Shown here in pieces: positions 1 through 5,256 of a stretch of DNA of 5,256 bases. A model generated the notes under the pieces. It saw only the letters and a list, made by a program, of their open reading frames with translations, had not been told where the DNA came from and searched no databases. A program made the position numbers and the translations under genes. Positions within the stretch are counted from its first letter, which is position 1. Every line of letters begins with the position of its first letter. The stretch lies in assembly GCA_016205125.1 (NCBI GenBank), contig JACQJE010000176.1, forward strand, positions 1-5,256. Reading direction: 5' to 3'. The stretch comes from Deltaproteobacteria bacterium. GTDB taxonomy: Bacteria > Bdellovibrionota > O2-12-FULL-43-9 > JACQJE01.

Positions 1-140
1 AGTCGCCGCAAACTCTCTCCAAGACAAGCATTATAGAGCTGGCGGGCCGCCTCAAAACGTCCCTTGAGCCTGCGTTCGTCCGATGGCGCTGTGACAAGCG
101 GAAGTTCAAGAATGAAACTCGCTGTCTGCTCTCCTGGCAT
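1..140 (-). CDS. tnpB: TnpB / IS605 OrfB-family protein, N-terminal fragment cut by window edge
   Basis: An open frame begins at ATG (138-140) and runs off the left edge without a stop, giving 46 complete codons. The start of the protein reads MPGEQTASFILELPLV, followed by DERRLKGRFEAARQLYNACL and GESLRR. This is the pattern of the N-terminal helix-turn-helix region of IS200/IS605 OrfB (TnpB) proteins: a beta strand, a spaced L..RF.A.RQLYN segment (YN at residues 36-37), then L-G-E-x-L-R-R. Full-length TnpB proteins are about 350-500 residues with a RuvC-like nuclease core and a zinc ribbon, and act as RNA-guided DNA nucleases; none of that part is visible, so activity cannot be judged. No TnpA (Y1 transposase) gene is seen on this side. 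The ribosome binding site is weak: a GGGG run ends ten bases before the ATG. An in-frame TAA at 171-173 prevents a much longer start. The family call rests on a short N-terminus only. Confidence 0.72.
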   Translation of the reverse strand, partial: MPGEQTASFILELPLVTAPSDERRLKGRFEAARQLYNACLGESLRR

Positions 141-336
141 CTCTGAATATCCCCGTCCTTGCTTTGCCGGTTATTGTTCTTTCTTAGCCCGTGGCCTTGC
201 AAATTCTCGCTTACCCACGTTATCTTTAGCCCATGGAAAAATCAATCCACTTGAGAACAGGCGGGCGCTCAAGTTTTCAATTTGCATCTTGACTTGCTTT
301 TTCATAGACGCCACCGCAACACACTGATAAAAACAG
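141..336 (-). other. Region upstream of tnpB; possible end of an IS200/IS605-type element
   Basis: About 200 bases separate the tnpB start from the hairpin at the end of the peptidase gene. The only open frame on the minus strand worth noting is a 44-codon one at 171-305, which starts MKKQVKMQIENL and ends RAKKEQ. It is lysine-rich, matches no family I know, has only a poor GGTGG as ribosome binding site, and lies in the same frame as tnpB with one TAA between them. A leader of 100-200 bases between element end and tnpB would be normal for a TnpB-only (IS1341-like) element, so this stretch may be that leader. No tRNA or second clear hairpin was seen. Confidence 0.35.
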
Positions 337-384
337 GCGCCTTACATCCCCGACCTGAAGGTCGGGGATGTAAGGCGCGTTTTT
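329..384. terminator. Perfect 19-bp hairpin with T-tracts on both sides; bidirectional terminator or IS end hairpin
   Basis: The arms 337-355 and 360-378 are exact reverse complements (19 of 19) around a four-base loop, TGAA on the plus strand and TTCA on the minus strand. Five T follow the stem on the plus strand (380-384), and on the minus strand the stem is followed by CTG and then five T (333-329). This has the form of a rho-independent terminator readable in both directions. Oddly, the whole hairpin lies over the last 12 sense codons of the M16 peptidase gene, with the stop codon TAA (342-344) inside the distal arm. The core CCCCGACC-loop-GGTCGGGG also resembles the subterminal hairpins of IS200/IS605-type elements, and a TnpB-like gene begins 200 bases further on. 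Both readings are possible and not exclusive. The inverted repeat is certain; the role is inferred. Confidence 0.8.
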
Positions 385-1829
385 GGTAAAACTGAAATGA
401 CTGTCCGATTCTTCTGGGCAAGATAACGGTTTGCCACGCGCAGTACATCTTCCACAGAGACCGCCCTTACCCTCTTGCGATATTCCCCCAGATAGGCGAA
501 GTCCCCCGCCACTACTTCAAACGTCCCAAGCGCCCGCGCTTTTCCCTCATTGGAGACAAGTTCTCTGAAAAATTCTGCGTCCAGCATGTTTTTGGCCTTC
601 TCCAATTCATCCTCTGTCACAGATTCTTTCTGAATGCGCTCCAATTCAGCATCAATCGTTTTCTCAGCATCCATTCCCTTCTGCGGCGCTCTCATATTGA
701 TTTGTATTTCATAGAGGCCCGGATCGATCATAAAACCGACCCAGCTTTCAATCTCTGAGGCGATCCCTTTATCGAACACAAGGGTACGATAGAGTCGGGA
801 ACTCTTCCCTTTGAACAGAATCGCATCCAGGACCTCGATAGAAGCAAGATCTCTGTGGCGGTTCTCTGGAATGCGATATCCGAGCAGGAGTTTTTCCGCG
901 GGCGTCTCGAATTGAATGACATTCCGCTTTTCCTTCTTCTGTTCCGGCTCTTTCGGGATCAACACCTCCGGCAGCTTTTGAGAAGCGAGCGGGGCATAAT
1001 ATTTTTCAATAAAGTAGAGGATCTCATTCTCGTTCAGATCCCCTATGACAGTAATCACTGCGTTATTTGGCGCGTAATAGGCTCGATAAAAGTCAGTACA
1101 ATCCGCAAGTGACGCCGCTTTCAAGTCCTCTGCCCAACCGATGATGGGCCAGTGGTAGTGATGATGTTCAAAACTGAGCGCATAAAGTTGTTCGTACATC
1201 TTCCCCTGCACGTCATTGTCGATGCGAAATCTCCTCTCATTCAGCACGACTTCTCTCTCAGAATCGAGCTGTTTCTGGTCGAGAATGAGATTGACCATCC
1301 GGTCGGCCTCGAAGCGGGCCACGAGCTCTATATTCTCTTTGGAACTGGGCAAGGCCTGCCGGTAGTAGGTCCAGTCAAAAAAGGTCGATGCGTTCGGATC
1401 CGAACCCCTCTCTTCCATGATTCGGTCCATCTCCCCTTCGGCATAATTTTTCGTCCCCTTGAACATGAGGTGCTCAAAGAGATGCGCCAGACCGGAGCGC
1501 CCCTCTCTTTCATTCCGGGAGCCGACTTTAAACCAGGTCTGGTACGCAAAAACCGGAGAATTTGGAATGCGGCCAATCAAAATGGTGAGGCCGTTCGGAA
1601 GGGTATAGCGCTTCACGGTAAAGTTGCCCCAGAGGGTCGTCTCTCCCATATATTTCATCTCCTTCGGCATCAAGGGCGCTCTGGGCAATCCAGCGCGATA
1701 AAAGTAGACGATGATCGCGGCAATCAGGACCAGAGCGAGAACAACCAGAAAAACAAAGGGCGGACGTTGTTCCATCGCTCCTTTTAGTTTTGGGAATTTC
1801 ACACTGGTTCCTTTGTGGCGAAGCGCCAT
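342..1829 (-). CDS. M16 family zinc metallopeptidase, membrane-anchored
   Basis: The 495-residue protein belongs to the M16 (pitrilysin/insulinase/processing peptidase) family, which cleaves small or unfolded peptides inside a clam-shell chamber. The inverted zinc motif HxxEH is seen as HLFEH at residues 116-120, with the distal zinc ligand E198 and a supporting E191 in SEREVVLNE; their seven-residue spacing matches pitrilysin. Domain order: charged N-terminus 1-23, a single hydrophobic segment about 24-44 (FVFLVVLALVLIAAIIVYFY), the catalytic M16 domain about 70-220, then the inactive M16_C domain from about 242 (FYRAYYAPNNAVITVIGDL, later GKSSRLYRTL) to about 485. There is no lipobox cysteine, so the first segment is probably an uncleaved signal anchor that places the enzyme in the periplasm. 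The ATG at 1827-1829 has a good GGAGGG five bases away; M19 (1773-1775) is a possible internal start but its GGAG lies only two bases before it. The last dozen residues are encoded by a hairpin and look non-conserved. The usual partner subunit is not adjacent downstream. Confidence 0.93.
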   Translation of the reverse strand: MALRHKGTSVKFPKLKGAMEQRPPFVFLVVLALVLIAAIIVYFYRAGLPRAPLMPKEMKYMGETTLWGNFTVKRYTLPNGLTILIGRIPNSPVFAYQTWFKVGSRNEREGRSGLAHLFEHLMFKGTKNYAEGEMDRIMEERGSDPNASTFFDWTYYRQALPSSKENIELVARFEADRMVNLILDQKQLDSEREVVLNERRFRIDNDVQGKMYEQLYALSFEHHHYHWPIIGWAEDLKAASLADCTDFYRAYYAPNNAVITVIGDLNENEILYFIEKYYAPLASQKLPEVLIPKEPEQKKEKRNVIQFETPAEKLLLGYRIPENRHRDLASIEVLDAILFKGKSSRLYRTLVFDKGIASEIESWVGFMIDPGLYEIQINMRAPQKGMDAEKTIDAELERIQKESVTEDELEKAKNMLDAEFFRELVSNEGKARALGTFEVVAGDFAYLGEYRKRVRAVSVEDVLRVANRYLAQKNRTVISVLPKTRLTSPTFRSGM

Positions 1830-1834
1830 ATTGT

Positions 1835-1840
1835 CCCTCC
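1835..1840 (-). promoter_or_regulatory. Ribosome binding site of the M16 peptidase gene
   Basis: GGAGGG on the minus strand, five bases before the ATG at 1827-1829. It decides in favour of this start over the internal ATG 18 codons later, whose purine-rich motif is too close. Confidence 0.75.
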
Positions 1841-1887
1841 ACAGGCGAGAGTATGTCTTCGTAATGAGAACGAGAGTATCAGAATGA

Positions 1888-1916
1888 GATTAACGTTGCA
1901 TCCAGGAAACTGTCAA
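1888..1916 (-). promoter_or_regulatory. Possible sigma-70-type promoter for the M16 peptidase gene
   Basis: The 92-bp gap between the hydratase stop and the peptidase start contains a perfect -35 hexamer TTGACA (1911-1916, minus strand). At 17-18 bases from it stand only weak -10 candidates, TTAATC (1888-1893) or, one base further on, TAATCT (1887-1892). The gap is long compared with the 14 bases between the two preceding genes, which fits separate transcription of the peptidase. The -10 match is poor, so this is tentative. The same gap holds a nine-base direct repeat (ATACTCTCG on the minus strand, 1846-1854 and 1871-1879) of unknown meaning. Confidence 0.3.
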
Positions 1917-1921
1917 TGAGG

Positions 1922-2701
1922 TCAATGTTTGAATCGAGGGTCGCGCTTTTCAAGAAATGCCCTCATTCCCTCTTTCTGATCTTCTGAACCAAAGAGGATT
2001 CCAAAGGCACTCCTTTCCAATTCCAATGCCGCATCAAGGGAGAGATCCTGACCTTCCTCAATGACTCGCTTCGACTGAGCAACCGCTGATTTTCCCCGCT
2101 TGGCAATTGAAGCGGCGATCTTCAATACAGCGGATAAGAGTTCCGGAGCCGGAAAAACTTCGTTCACAAGGCCGAGCGCCAAAGCTTTCCTCGCGTCAAT
2201 GAGTTCTCCTGTGAAGATCATCTCCTTGGCTTTTGCTTTGCCAATCAGGCGGGAGAGACGCTGAGTGCCGCCAAAACCAGGCATGATGCCAAGTTTGACT
2301 TCGGGCTGGCCAAATTTGGCATTTTCAGAAGCATAGATGAGATCGCAGGCAAGAACTAATTCACATCCGCCGCCGAGAGCAAAACCATTCACAGCTGCGA
2401 TGACAGGCTGAGGCATCCTCTCCAACTGTCTGAATGCGGACTGCCCGAGTCGTGCAAATTCCAATCCCTCTGCGGTCGTCTTTGAGCTCATCTCACGGAT
2501 GTCTGCCCCTGCGATAAATGCTTTCTCTCCTGCCCCTGTCACAATGACGACATGAATGGCAGGATTCTTCTCAATCTCTTTGCAAAGTTCCCAGAATTCC
2601 AAAAGAATCTCAGAGTTCAGAGCATTCAACGCGTCCGGGCGGTTAAAGGTGATGATTCCAATTCCGTCAGGCCGCACTTCTAATTGGACAAACTGACTCA
2701 C
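1922..2701 (-). CDS. Enoyl-CoA hydratase / crotonase family
   Basis: This 259-residue protein has the full length of a single-domain crotonase and would add water to 2-enoyl-CoA to give (S)-3-hydroxyacyl-CoA in the cytoplasm. The family landmarks are in place: FIAGADIREM (residues 62-71) gives the first oxyanion-hole residue A66; ALGGGCEL (108-115) gives the second, G111, and the catalytic glutamate E114; FGQPEVKLGIMPGFGG (130-145) gives the second catalytic glutamate E134. The two glutamates are 20 residues apart, as in rat mitochondrial hydratase (E144/E164). The C-terminus FLEKRDPRFKH is typical of the hydratase group. Both glutamates argue for a true hydratase rather than an isomerase or a dehalogenase-like relative; chain-length preference cannot be read. 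The start is GTG (2699-2701), fixed by AGGAGG five bases upstream. The gene follows the 3-hydroxybutyryl-CoA dehydrogenase by 14 bases and is surely co-transcribed with it, so the pair supplies consecutive beta-oxidation steps. Confidence 0.93.
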   Translation of the reverse strand: MSQFVQLEVRPDGIGIITFNRPDALNALNSEILLEFWELCKEIEKNPAIHVVIVTGAGEKAFIAGADIREMSSKTTAEGLEFARLGQSAFRQLERMPQPVIAAVNGFALGGGCELVLACDLIYASENAKFGQPEVKLGIMPGFGGTQRLSRLIGKAKAKEMIFTGELIDARKALALGLVNEVFPAPELLSAVLKIAASIAKRGKSAVAQSKRVIEEGQDLSLDAALELERSAFGILFGSEDQKEGMRAFLEKRDPRFKH

Positions 2702-2706
2702 TCTTT

Positions 2707-2712
2707 CCTCCT
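2707..2712 (-). promoter_or_regulatory. Strong ribosome binding site for the GTG-started hydratase gene
   Basis: A perfect AGGAGG on the minus strand, five bases before the GTG start, fills most of the 14-base gap after the dehydrogenase stop codon. A near-ideal site may compensate for the GTG start and keep the hydratase translated along with the upstream gene. Confidence 0.8.
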
Positions 2713-2715
2713 ATT

Positions 2716-3564
2716 CTAATATTGGTAAAAACCTCTTCCCGATTTTCTTCCGAGCCATCCTGCGGTCACATACTGGCGCAGAAGAGGAGCGGGGCGATAC
2801 TTCGGATCGCCAAAACCTTCATGGAGCACTTCAAGAACCGCCAGAATGACGTCGAGACCCACATAATCGGCCAACGTCAATGGACCCATCGGTTGATTGG
2901 TTCCGAGCATCATTCCTTTATCGATATCTTCGGCCGTTGCAAGTCCCTCGGAATAGGCATAGATCGCTTCATTGATCATCGGGGCCAGGATACGGTTCAC
3001 CACAAATCCAGGAGCGTCTTTGGCTTCGATAAACTCCTTTCCGAGGTGCTGTGCTAAGGCTTTGACCTTCAAAAAAGTCTCTTCGGAGGTCTGGAGTCCG
3101 CGAATCCCCTCAACCAACTTCATCAAGGGGACAGGATTCATAAAGTGCATCCCGGCAACCCGTTCAGGATGCGCGGTGACAGAGGCGAGGAGTGTAATAG
3201 AGATCGAAGAGGTATTGCTCGCCAAAATTGCGTCCGCATGAACCATCTCTCCTAACTGATGGAAGATCTCCTTTTTGAGTGCGGCATTTTCCGGCGCAGC
3301 TTCAATGACGCAAAATGCGTCTTTGCAACTCTTCAGCGATGTCGCGGTTCGAATGCGCCCCAGCGCATCTCTCTTTTCCTCCTCGGAGAGAGTCCCTTTT
3401 CCGGAGAGTTTCTCAAGACTGCCCTTGATCCGATCAAGCGCGCGATTCAACGCCTCCTCGTCGACATCATAAAGGAGGACCTCAAATCCCCGGGTCGCTG
3501 ATACCTGCGCAATACCGGCACCCATTTGGCCTGCGCCGACTACTCCAATCGTCTTATCGTGCAT
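2716..3564 (-). CDS. 3-hydroxybutyryl-CoA dehydrogenase (3-hydroxyacyl-CoA dehydrogenase, NAD-dependent)
   Basis: This 282-residue protein matches the usual length of single-function 3-hydroxyacyl-CoA dehydrogenases (Hbd/PaaH type). They oxidise (S)-3-hydroxyacyl-CoA to 3-oxoacyl-CoA with NAD, or run in reverse in butyrate and polymer pathways. The N-terminal Rossmann domain opens with IGVVGAGQMGAGIAQ, GxGxxG at residues 10-15, and the acidic ribose-binding residue is D33 in LLYDVDE. The catalytic set has the spacing known from human HADH: S119 (SNTSS), H140 (GMHFMNPVP), E152 (LVEG) and N190 (GFVVNR). The C-terminal dimerisation domain covers about 185-282 and ends GRKSGRGFYQY, as usual. The ATG start (3562-3564) has GGGAG seven bases upstream; the stop is TAG. 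It precedes the hydratase by 14 bases and follows the FadJ-like gene after a 109-bp gap filled by a repeat. Use in fatty-acid or branched/aromatic acid degradation is inferred from neighbours; substrate length is not visible. Confidence 0.94.
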   Translation of the reverse strand: MHDKTIGVVGAGQMGAGIAQVSATRGFEVLLYDVDEEALNRALDRIKGSLEKLSGKGTLSEEEKRDALGRIRTATSLKSCKDAFCVIEAAPENAALKKEIFHQLGEMVHADAILASNTSSISITLLASVTAHPERVAGMHFMNPVPLMKLVEGIRGLQTSEETFLKVKALAQHLGKEFIEAKDAPGFVVNRILAPMINEAIYAYSEGLATAEDIDKGMMLGTNQPMGPLTLADYVGLDVILAVLEVLHEGFGDPKYRPAPLLRQYVTAGWLGRKSGRGFYQY

Positions 3565-3571
3565 GTTTTAA

Positions 3572-3577
3572 CTCCCT
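3572..3577 (-). promoter_or_regulatory. Ribosome binding site of the 3-hydroxybutyryl-CoA dehydrogenase gene
   Basis: AGGGAG on the minus strand, seven bases before the ATG at 3562-3564. It lies just outside the palindromic repeat, so the repeat leaves translation initiation intact. Confidence 0.65.
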
Positions 3578-3585
3578 AGTTCTGG

Positions 3586-3643
3586 TTGTCATTCTGAGCG
3601 AAGCGAAGAATCCAGATCCTTCGGCTGCGCCTCAGGATGACAA
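3586..3643. repeat. Intergenic palindromic repeat (REP/MITE-like), 58 bp
   Basis: The ends TTGTCATTCTGAG (3586-3598) and CTCAGGATGACAA (3631-3643) are reverse complements except at one position. The inner parts (GCGAAGCGAAGAATCC and GATCCTTCGGCTGCGC) continue the pairing imperfectly. I recognise the motif GTCATTCTGAGCGAAGCGAAGAAT as a dispersed intergenic repeat common in many environmental bacterial genomes, usually present in many copies. It sits in the 109-bp gap between the FadJ-like gene and the dehydrogenase gene and would fold as an RNA hairpin in their common transcript. No T-tract follows it on the minus strand, so it is not a standard terminator; it could act as an mRNA stability or polarity element. 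The AT-rich stretch just before it on the minus strand (3641-3660) contains TATAAA, but I see no matching -35. Confidence 0.75.
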
Positions 3644-3673
3644 TTTATAATAAATAAAGAAGTGTTGGAATCA

Positions 3674-5256
3674 CTACACCAGAGAGGCGAAAGTTCTCCC
3701 TTCTCCGGCCAGCTTCAACAAGAGTTCTGCCGGCTTAAAGCGCTCACCACATTCGCGATGGAGGCGCTGTAGTGTCTCAGCGACACTCTCCAGCCCCAAT
3801 GAATCTGCGTATCGCATCGGTCCTCCAAGGAATGGAGGAAATCCAGTCCCCATTATCATGCCGAGGTCAATATCGTCGGCAGAGACAACAATCTTTTCGG
3901 AGAGCACACGCACTGCCTCATTGAGCATTGCCATGACCATGCGCTCCTCAAGCTGATCTGAATTGAGATGCTCTGCTCCAGTCTTTCTTCGTTCTGCCCC
4001 CCTCACACTCTCACGCACCTCTTCAATCACACGAGCCGCTCTGGGATCAACTTTTCTGCCCGCCTGTTTCCCCTTCTCATAGTGGTAAAAACCGATGCCG
4101 CTCTTCTTGCCAAGAAAACCGTTATTGTAAATCTGCTCCGTAATGAGGGGGGCCTTTGCCCGCTCTCCATAGGCCTTTTCCAAAACCGAAGCAACTTTAA
4201 ATGCAACATCGATCCCGACTTCATCAATAAGGCGCAGTGGACCCATCGGCATGCCAAACTCGACCATGGCACGATCGATCTTTTCCACTTCCGCCCCTTC
4301 CTCGACAAGAATACCTGCCTCGTTGAGATAGGGCATCAAGAGGCGATTCACAAGAAATCCGGGACACGCTTTCACAACAAGGGGCACTTTTCCCACCCTT
4401 CTCGCAAAATGAACGGCAGTTTCCAGGATCTCCGGAGAAGTCCGGCTGCAAGATGAAATTTCCAGAAGCGGCATTCGATGGACAGGATTGAAGAAATGCA
4501 TCGCCACAAACCGGGACGGATTCTTCATCTCCGCCGCAAGCTCCTCCATTGGAAGAGAGGAGGTATTGGTAGCGATAATCGCATCGTTGGGAATGACGTT
4601 CTCCAACTCCCGATAAGTCCGCCGCTTGATATTGAGATCCTCCACAACTGCCTCAACCACGAGATCGAGTTGTTTAAAACCGGAGTAATCCGTAGTCCCC
4701 GTCAAGAGGCGCATCTTCTGGCGCATCTCTCTTTCAGTCACCTTCCGCCTTTTCAGCGCCTCTTCTGAAACGCGATACGCCGCTGACATGCCATGGGCCA
4801 CCGCCTCGTGATTGACATCCTTCAGTCGGACGGGAATCTCATTCCAGACTGCAAGCTGTGCAATTCCTGCCCCCATGGTGCCAGCCCCCAGAACCCCGAT
4901 GCGCTCCATCTTCTTCGCTGAAGATCCCCTGTTCTTCCCTTTGAGAGATCTCTCTCTCATAAAAAAGAGTCGAACGAGATTCTTGGAGATATCACTCGCG
5001 GCAAGTTCACCGAAGCCTTCAGACTCCAGTTTCAGGGCATATTCTGCCGGCTCTCCATAAGAAGCCCGGATCACCTCAATGGCCTTTAACGGCGCCGGAT
5101 AATGCCCGCCAGTTTGCTTGAGCACGTTGTTGCGCGCCTTCTTAAAGATGAGAGCCCTTCCGGGCGAACTCTTCTCCAGAAAGCGCTCAAGAGGGGACTT
5201 CGCCACTTTACGCCACGATCGTGCGAGCAGAGAAAGCGCGCGATCGTTACGATCCG
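3674..5256 (-). CDS. fadJ: Multifunctional fatty-acid oxidation protein (FadB/FadJ type), C-terminal part; 5' end outside window
   Basis: Visible are 526 residues (numbered here from the first complete codon, 5252-5254) and the stop TAG. The frame is open to the right edge, and residues 17-60 (LERFLEKSSPGRALIFKKAR, then GGHYPAPLKAIEVI) are the linker that follows the crotonase domain in FadB/FadJ alpha subunits. The GTG at 5204-5206 is therefore an internal valine codon, and the enoyl-CoA hydratase domain probably lies beyond the edge; family proteins are about 700 residues. The NAD-binding domain begins RIGVLGAGTMGAGIAQ, GxGxxG at 123-128. The dehydrogenase catalytic set S232, H253 (MHFFNPVHRMP), E265 and N303 has the same spacing as in the single-domain enzyme downstream. 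The second C-terminal 3HCDH-type domain covers about 430-520 with GTGFPPFLGGPMRYADSLG. The full protein would hydrate and dehydrogenate acyl-CoA intermediates, usually with a thiolase partner (FadA/FadI), not seen here. FadB versus FadJ cannot be settled. Confidence 0.9.
   Translation of the reverse strand, partial: DRNDRALSLLARSWRKVAKSPLERFLEKSSPGRALIFKKARNNVLKQTGGHYPAPLKAIEVIRASYGEPAEYALKLESEGFGELAASDISKNLVRLFFMRERSLKGKNRGSSAKKMERIGVLGAGTMGAGIAQLAVWNEIPVRLKDVNHEAVAHGMSAAYRVSEEALKRRKVTEREMRQKMRLLTGTTDYSGFKQLDLVVEAVVEDLNIKRRTYRELENVIPNDAIIATNTSSLPMEELAAEMKNPSRFVAMHFFNPVHRMPLLEISSCSRTSPEILETAVHFARRVGKVPLVVKACPGFLVNRLLMPYLNEAGILVEEGAEVEKIDRAMVEFGMPMGPLRLIDEVGIDVAFKVASVLEKAYGERAKAPLITEQIYNNGFLGKKSGIGFYHYEKGKQAGRKVDPRAARVIEEVRESVRGAERRKTGAEHLNSDQLEERMVMAMLNEAVRVLSEKIVVSADDIDLGMIMGTGFPPFLGGPMRYADSLGLESVAETLQRLHRECGERFKPAELLLKLAGEGRTFASLV

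Noticed and set aside
64..327. 87-codon open frame on the plus strand at the left edge
   Set aside because: It overlaps the tnpB-like N-terminus in antisense and has no recognisable motif; the minus-strand reading explains the first 140 bases far better.
1152..1787. 211-codon open frame on the plus strand opposite the M16 peptidase gene
   Set aside because: It is fully antisense to a gene with clear catalytic motifs, shows no recognisable domain, and has no convincing ribosome binding site. It is a codon-usage shadow.
1528..1842. 104-codon minus-strand frame overlapping the peptidase start
   Set aside because: It is an out-of-frame reading of the peptidase's 5' end. The translation is serine-, arginine- and cysteine-rich without domain character, whereas the peptidase frame shows a membrane anchor and HxxEH.
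1846..1879. Nine-base direct repeat (ATACTCTCG on the minus strand) as an operator
   Set aside because: The two copies are 25 bases apart, short, and not palindromic. Chance is a sufficient explanation without data from relatives.
3586..3643. Single CRISPR repeat or tRNA-like structure in the gap before the dehydrogenase gene
   Set aside because: There is only one unit, with no spacer-repeat periodicity and no cloverleaf or anticodon arm; a REP/MITE-like palindrome fits better.
3968..4456. 162-codon open frame on the plus strand opposite the FadJ-like gene
   Set aside because: It lies within the well-conserved dehydrogenase coding region on the other strand and has no family resemblance.

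Overview
The window reads almost entirely on the minus strand and looks like a chromosomal fatty-acid beta-oxidation gene cluster from a Gram-negative-type bacterium of moderate GC content. The inner-membrane-anchored M16 peptidase suggests a periplasm. The dispersed repeat beginning TTGTCATTCTGAGCG is of a kind seen in many environmental lineages (deltaproteobacterial, Nitrospirota-like and candidate phyla). I cannot name the organism from sequence alone.

Layout in transcription order, right to left. (1) From the right edge to 3674: the C-terminal part of a FadB/FadJ-type multifunctional beta-oxidation protein, carrying the linker after the crotonase domain, the NAD-binding and C-terminal 3-hydroxyacyl-CoA dehydrogenase domains, and the second C-terminal dehydrogenase-like domain. 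The frame stays open to the window edge, so the gene is cut by the window; a GTG at 5204-5206 is only an internal codon. (2) A 109-bp gap holding an imperfect palindromic intergenic repeat (3586-3643). (3) A stand-alone 3-hydroxybutyryl-CoA dehydrogenase (2716-3564). (4) Fourteen bases later, a stand-alone enoyl-CoA hydratase (1922-2701) with a GTG start and a very strong ribosome binding site. (5) After a 92-bp gap with a possible promoter, an M16 (pitrilysin/insulinase) zinc peptidase with an N-terminal membrane anchor (342-1829). (6) A perfect 19-bp inverted repeat with T-tracts on both sides (337-378), overlapping the last 12 codons and the stop codon of the peptidase gene. (7) At the left edge, the first 46 codons of a TnpB/IS605 OrfB-like protein (1-140), cut by the window edge.

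The dehydrogenase and hydratase together carry out the two middle steps of beta-oxidation (enoyl-CoA hydration, then NAD-dependent oxidation of 3-hydroxyacyl-CoA). They duplicate in separate polypeptides what the upstream FadJ-like protein does in one chain, perhaps for a different chain length. The peptidase is probably a passenger, functionally unrelated. The left edge is accessory: a TnpB-family gene preceded by a hairpin whose core (CCCCGACC-TTCA-GGTCGGGG) resembles the subterminal hairpins of IS200/IS605-type elements. The end of an insertion element may therefore lie at the 3' end of the peptidase gene, where a second M16 subunit gene is often found.
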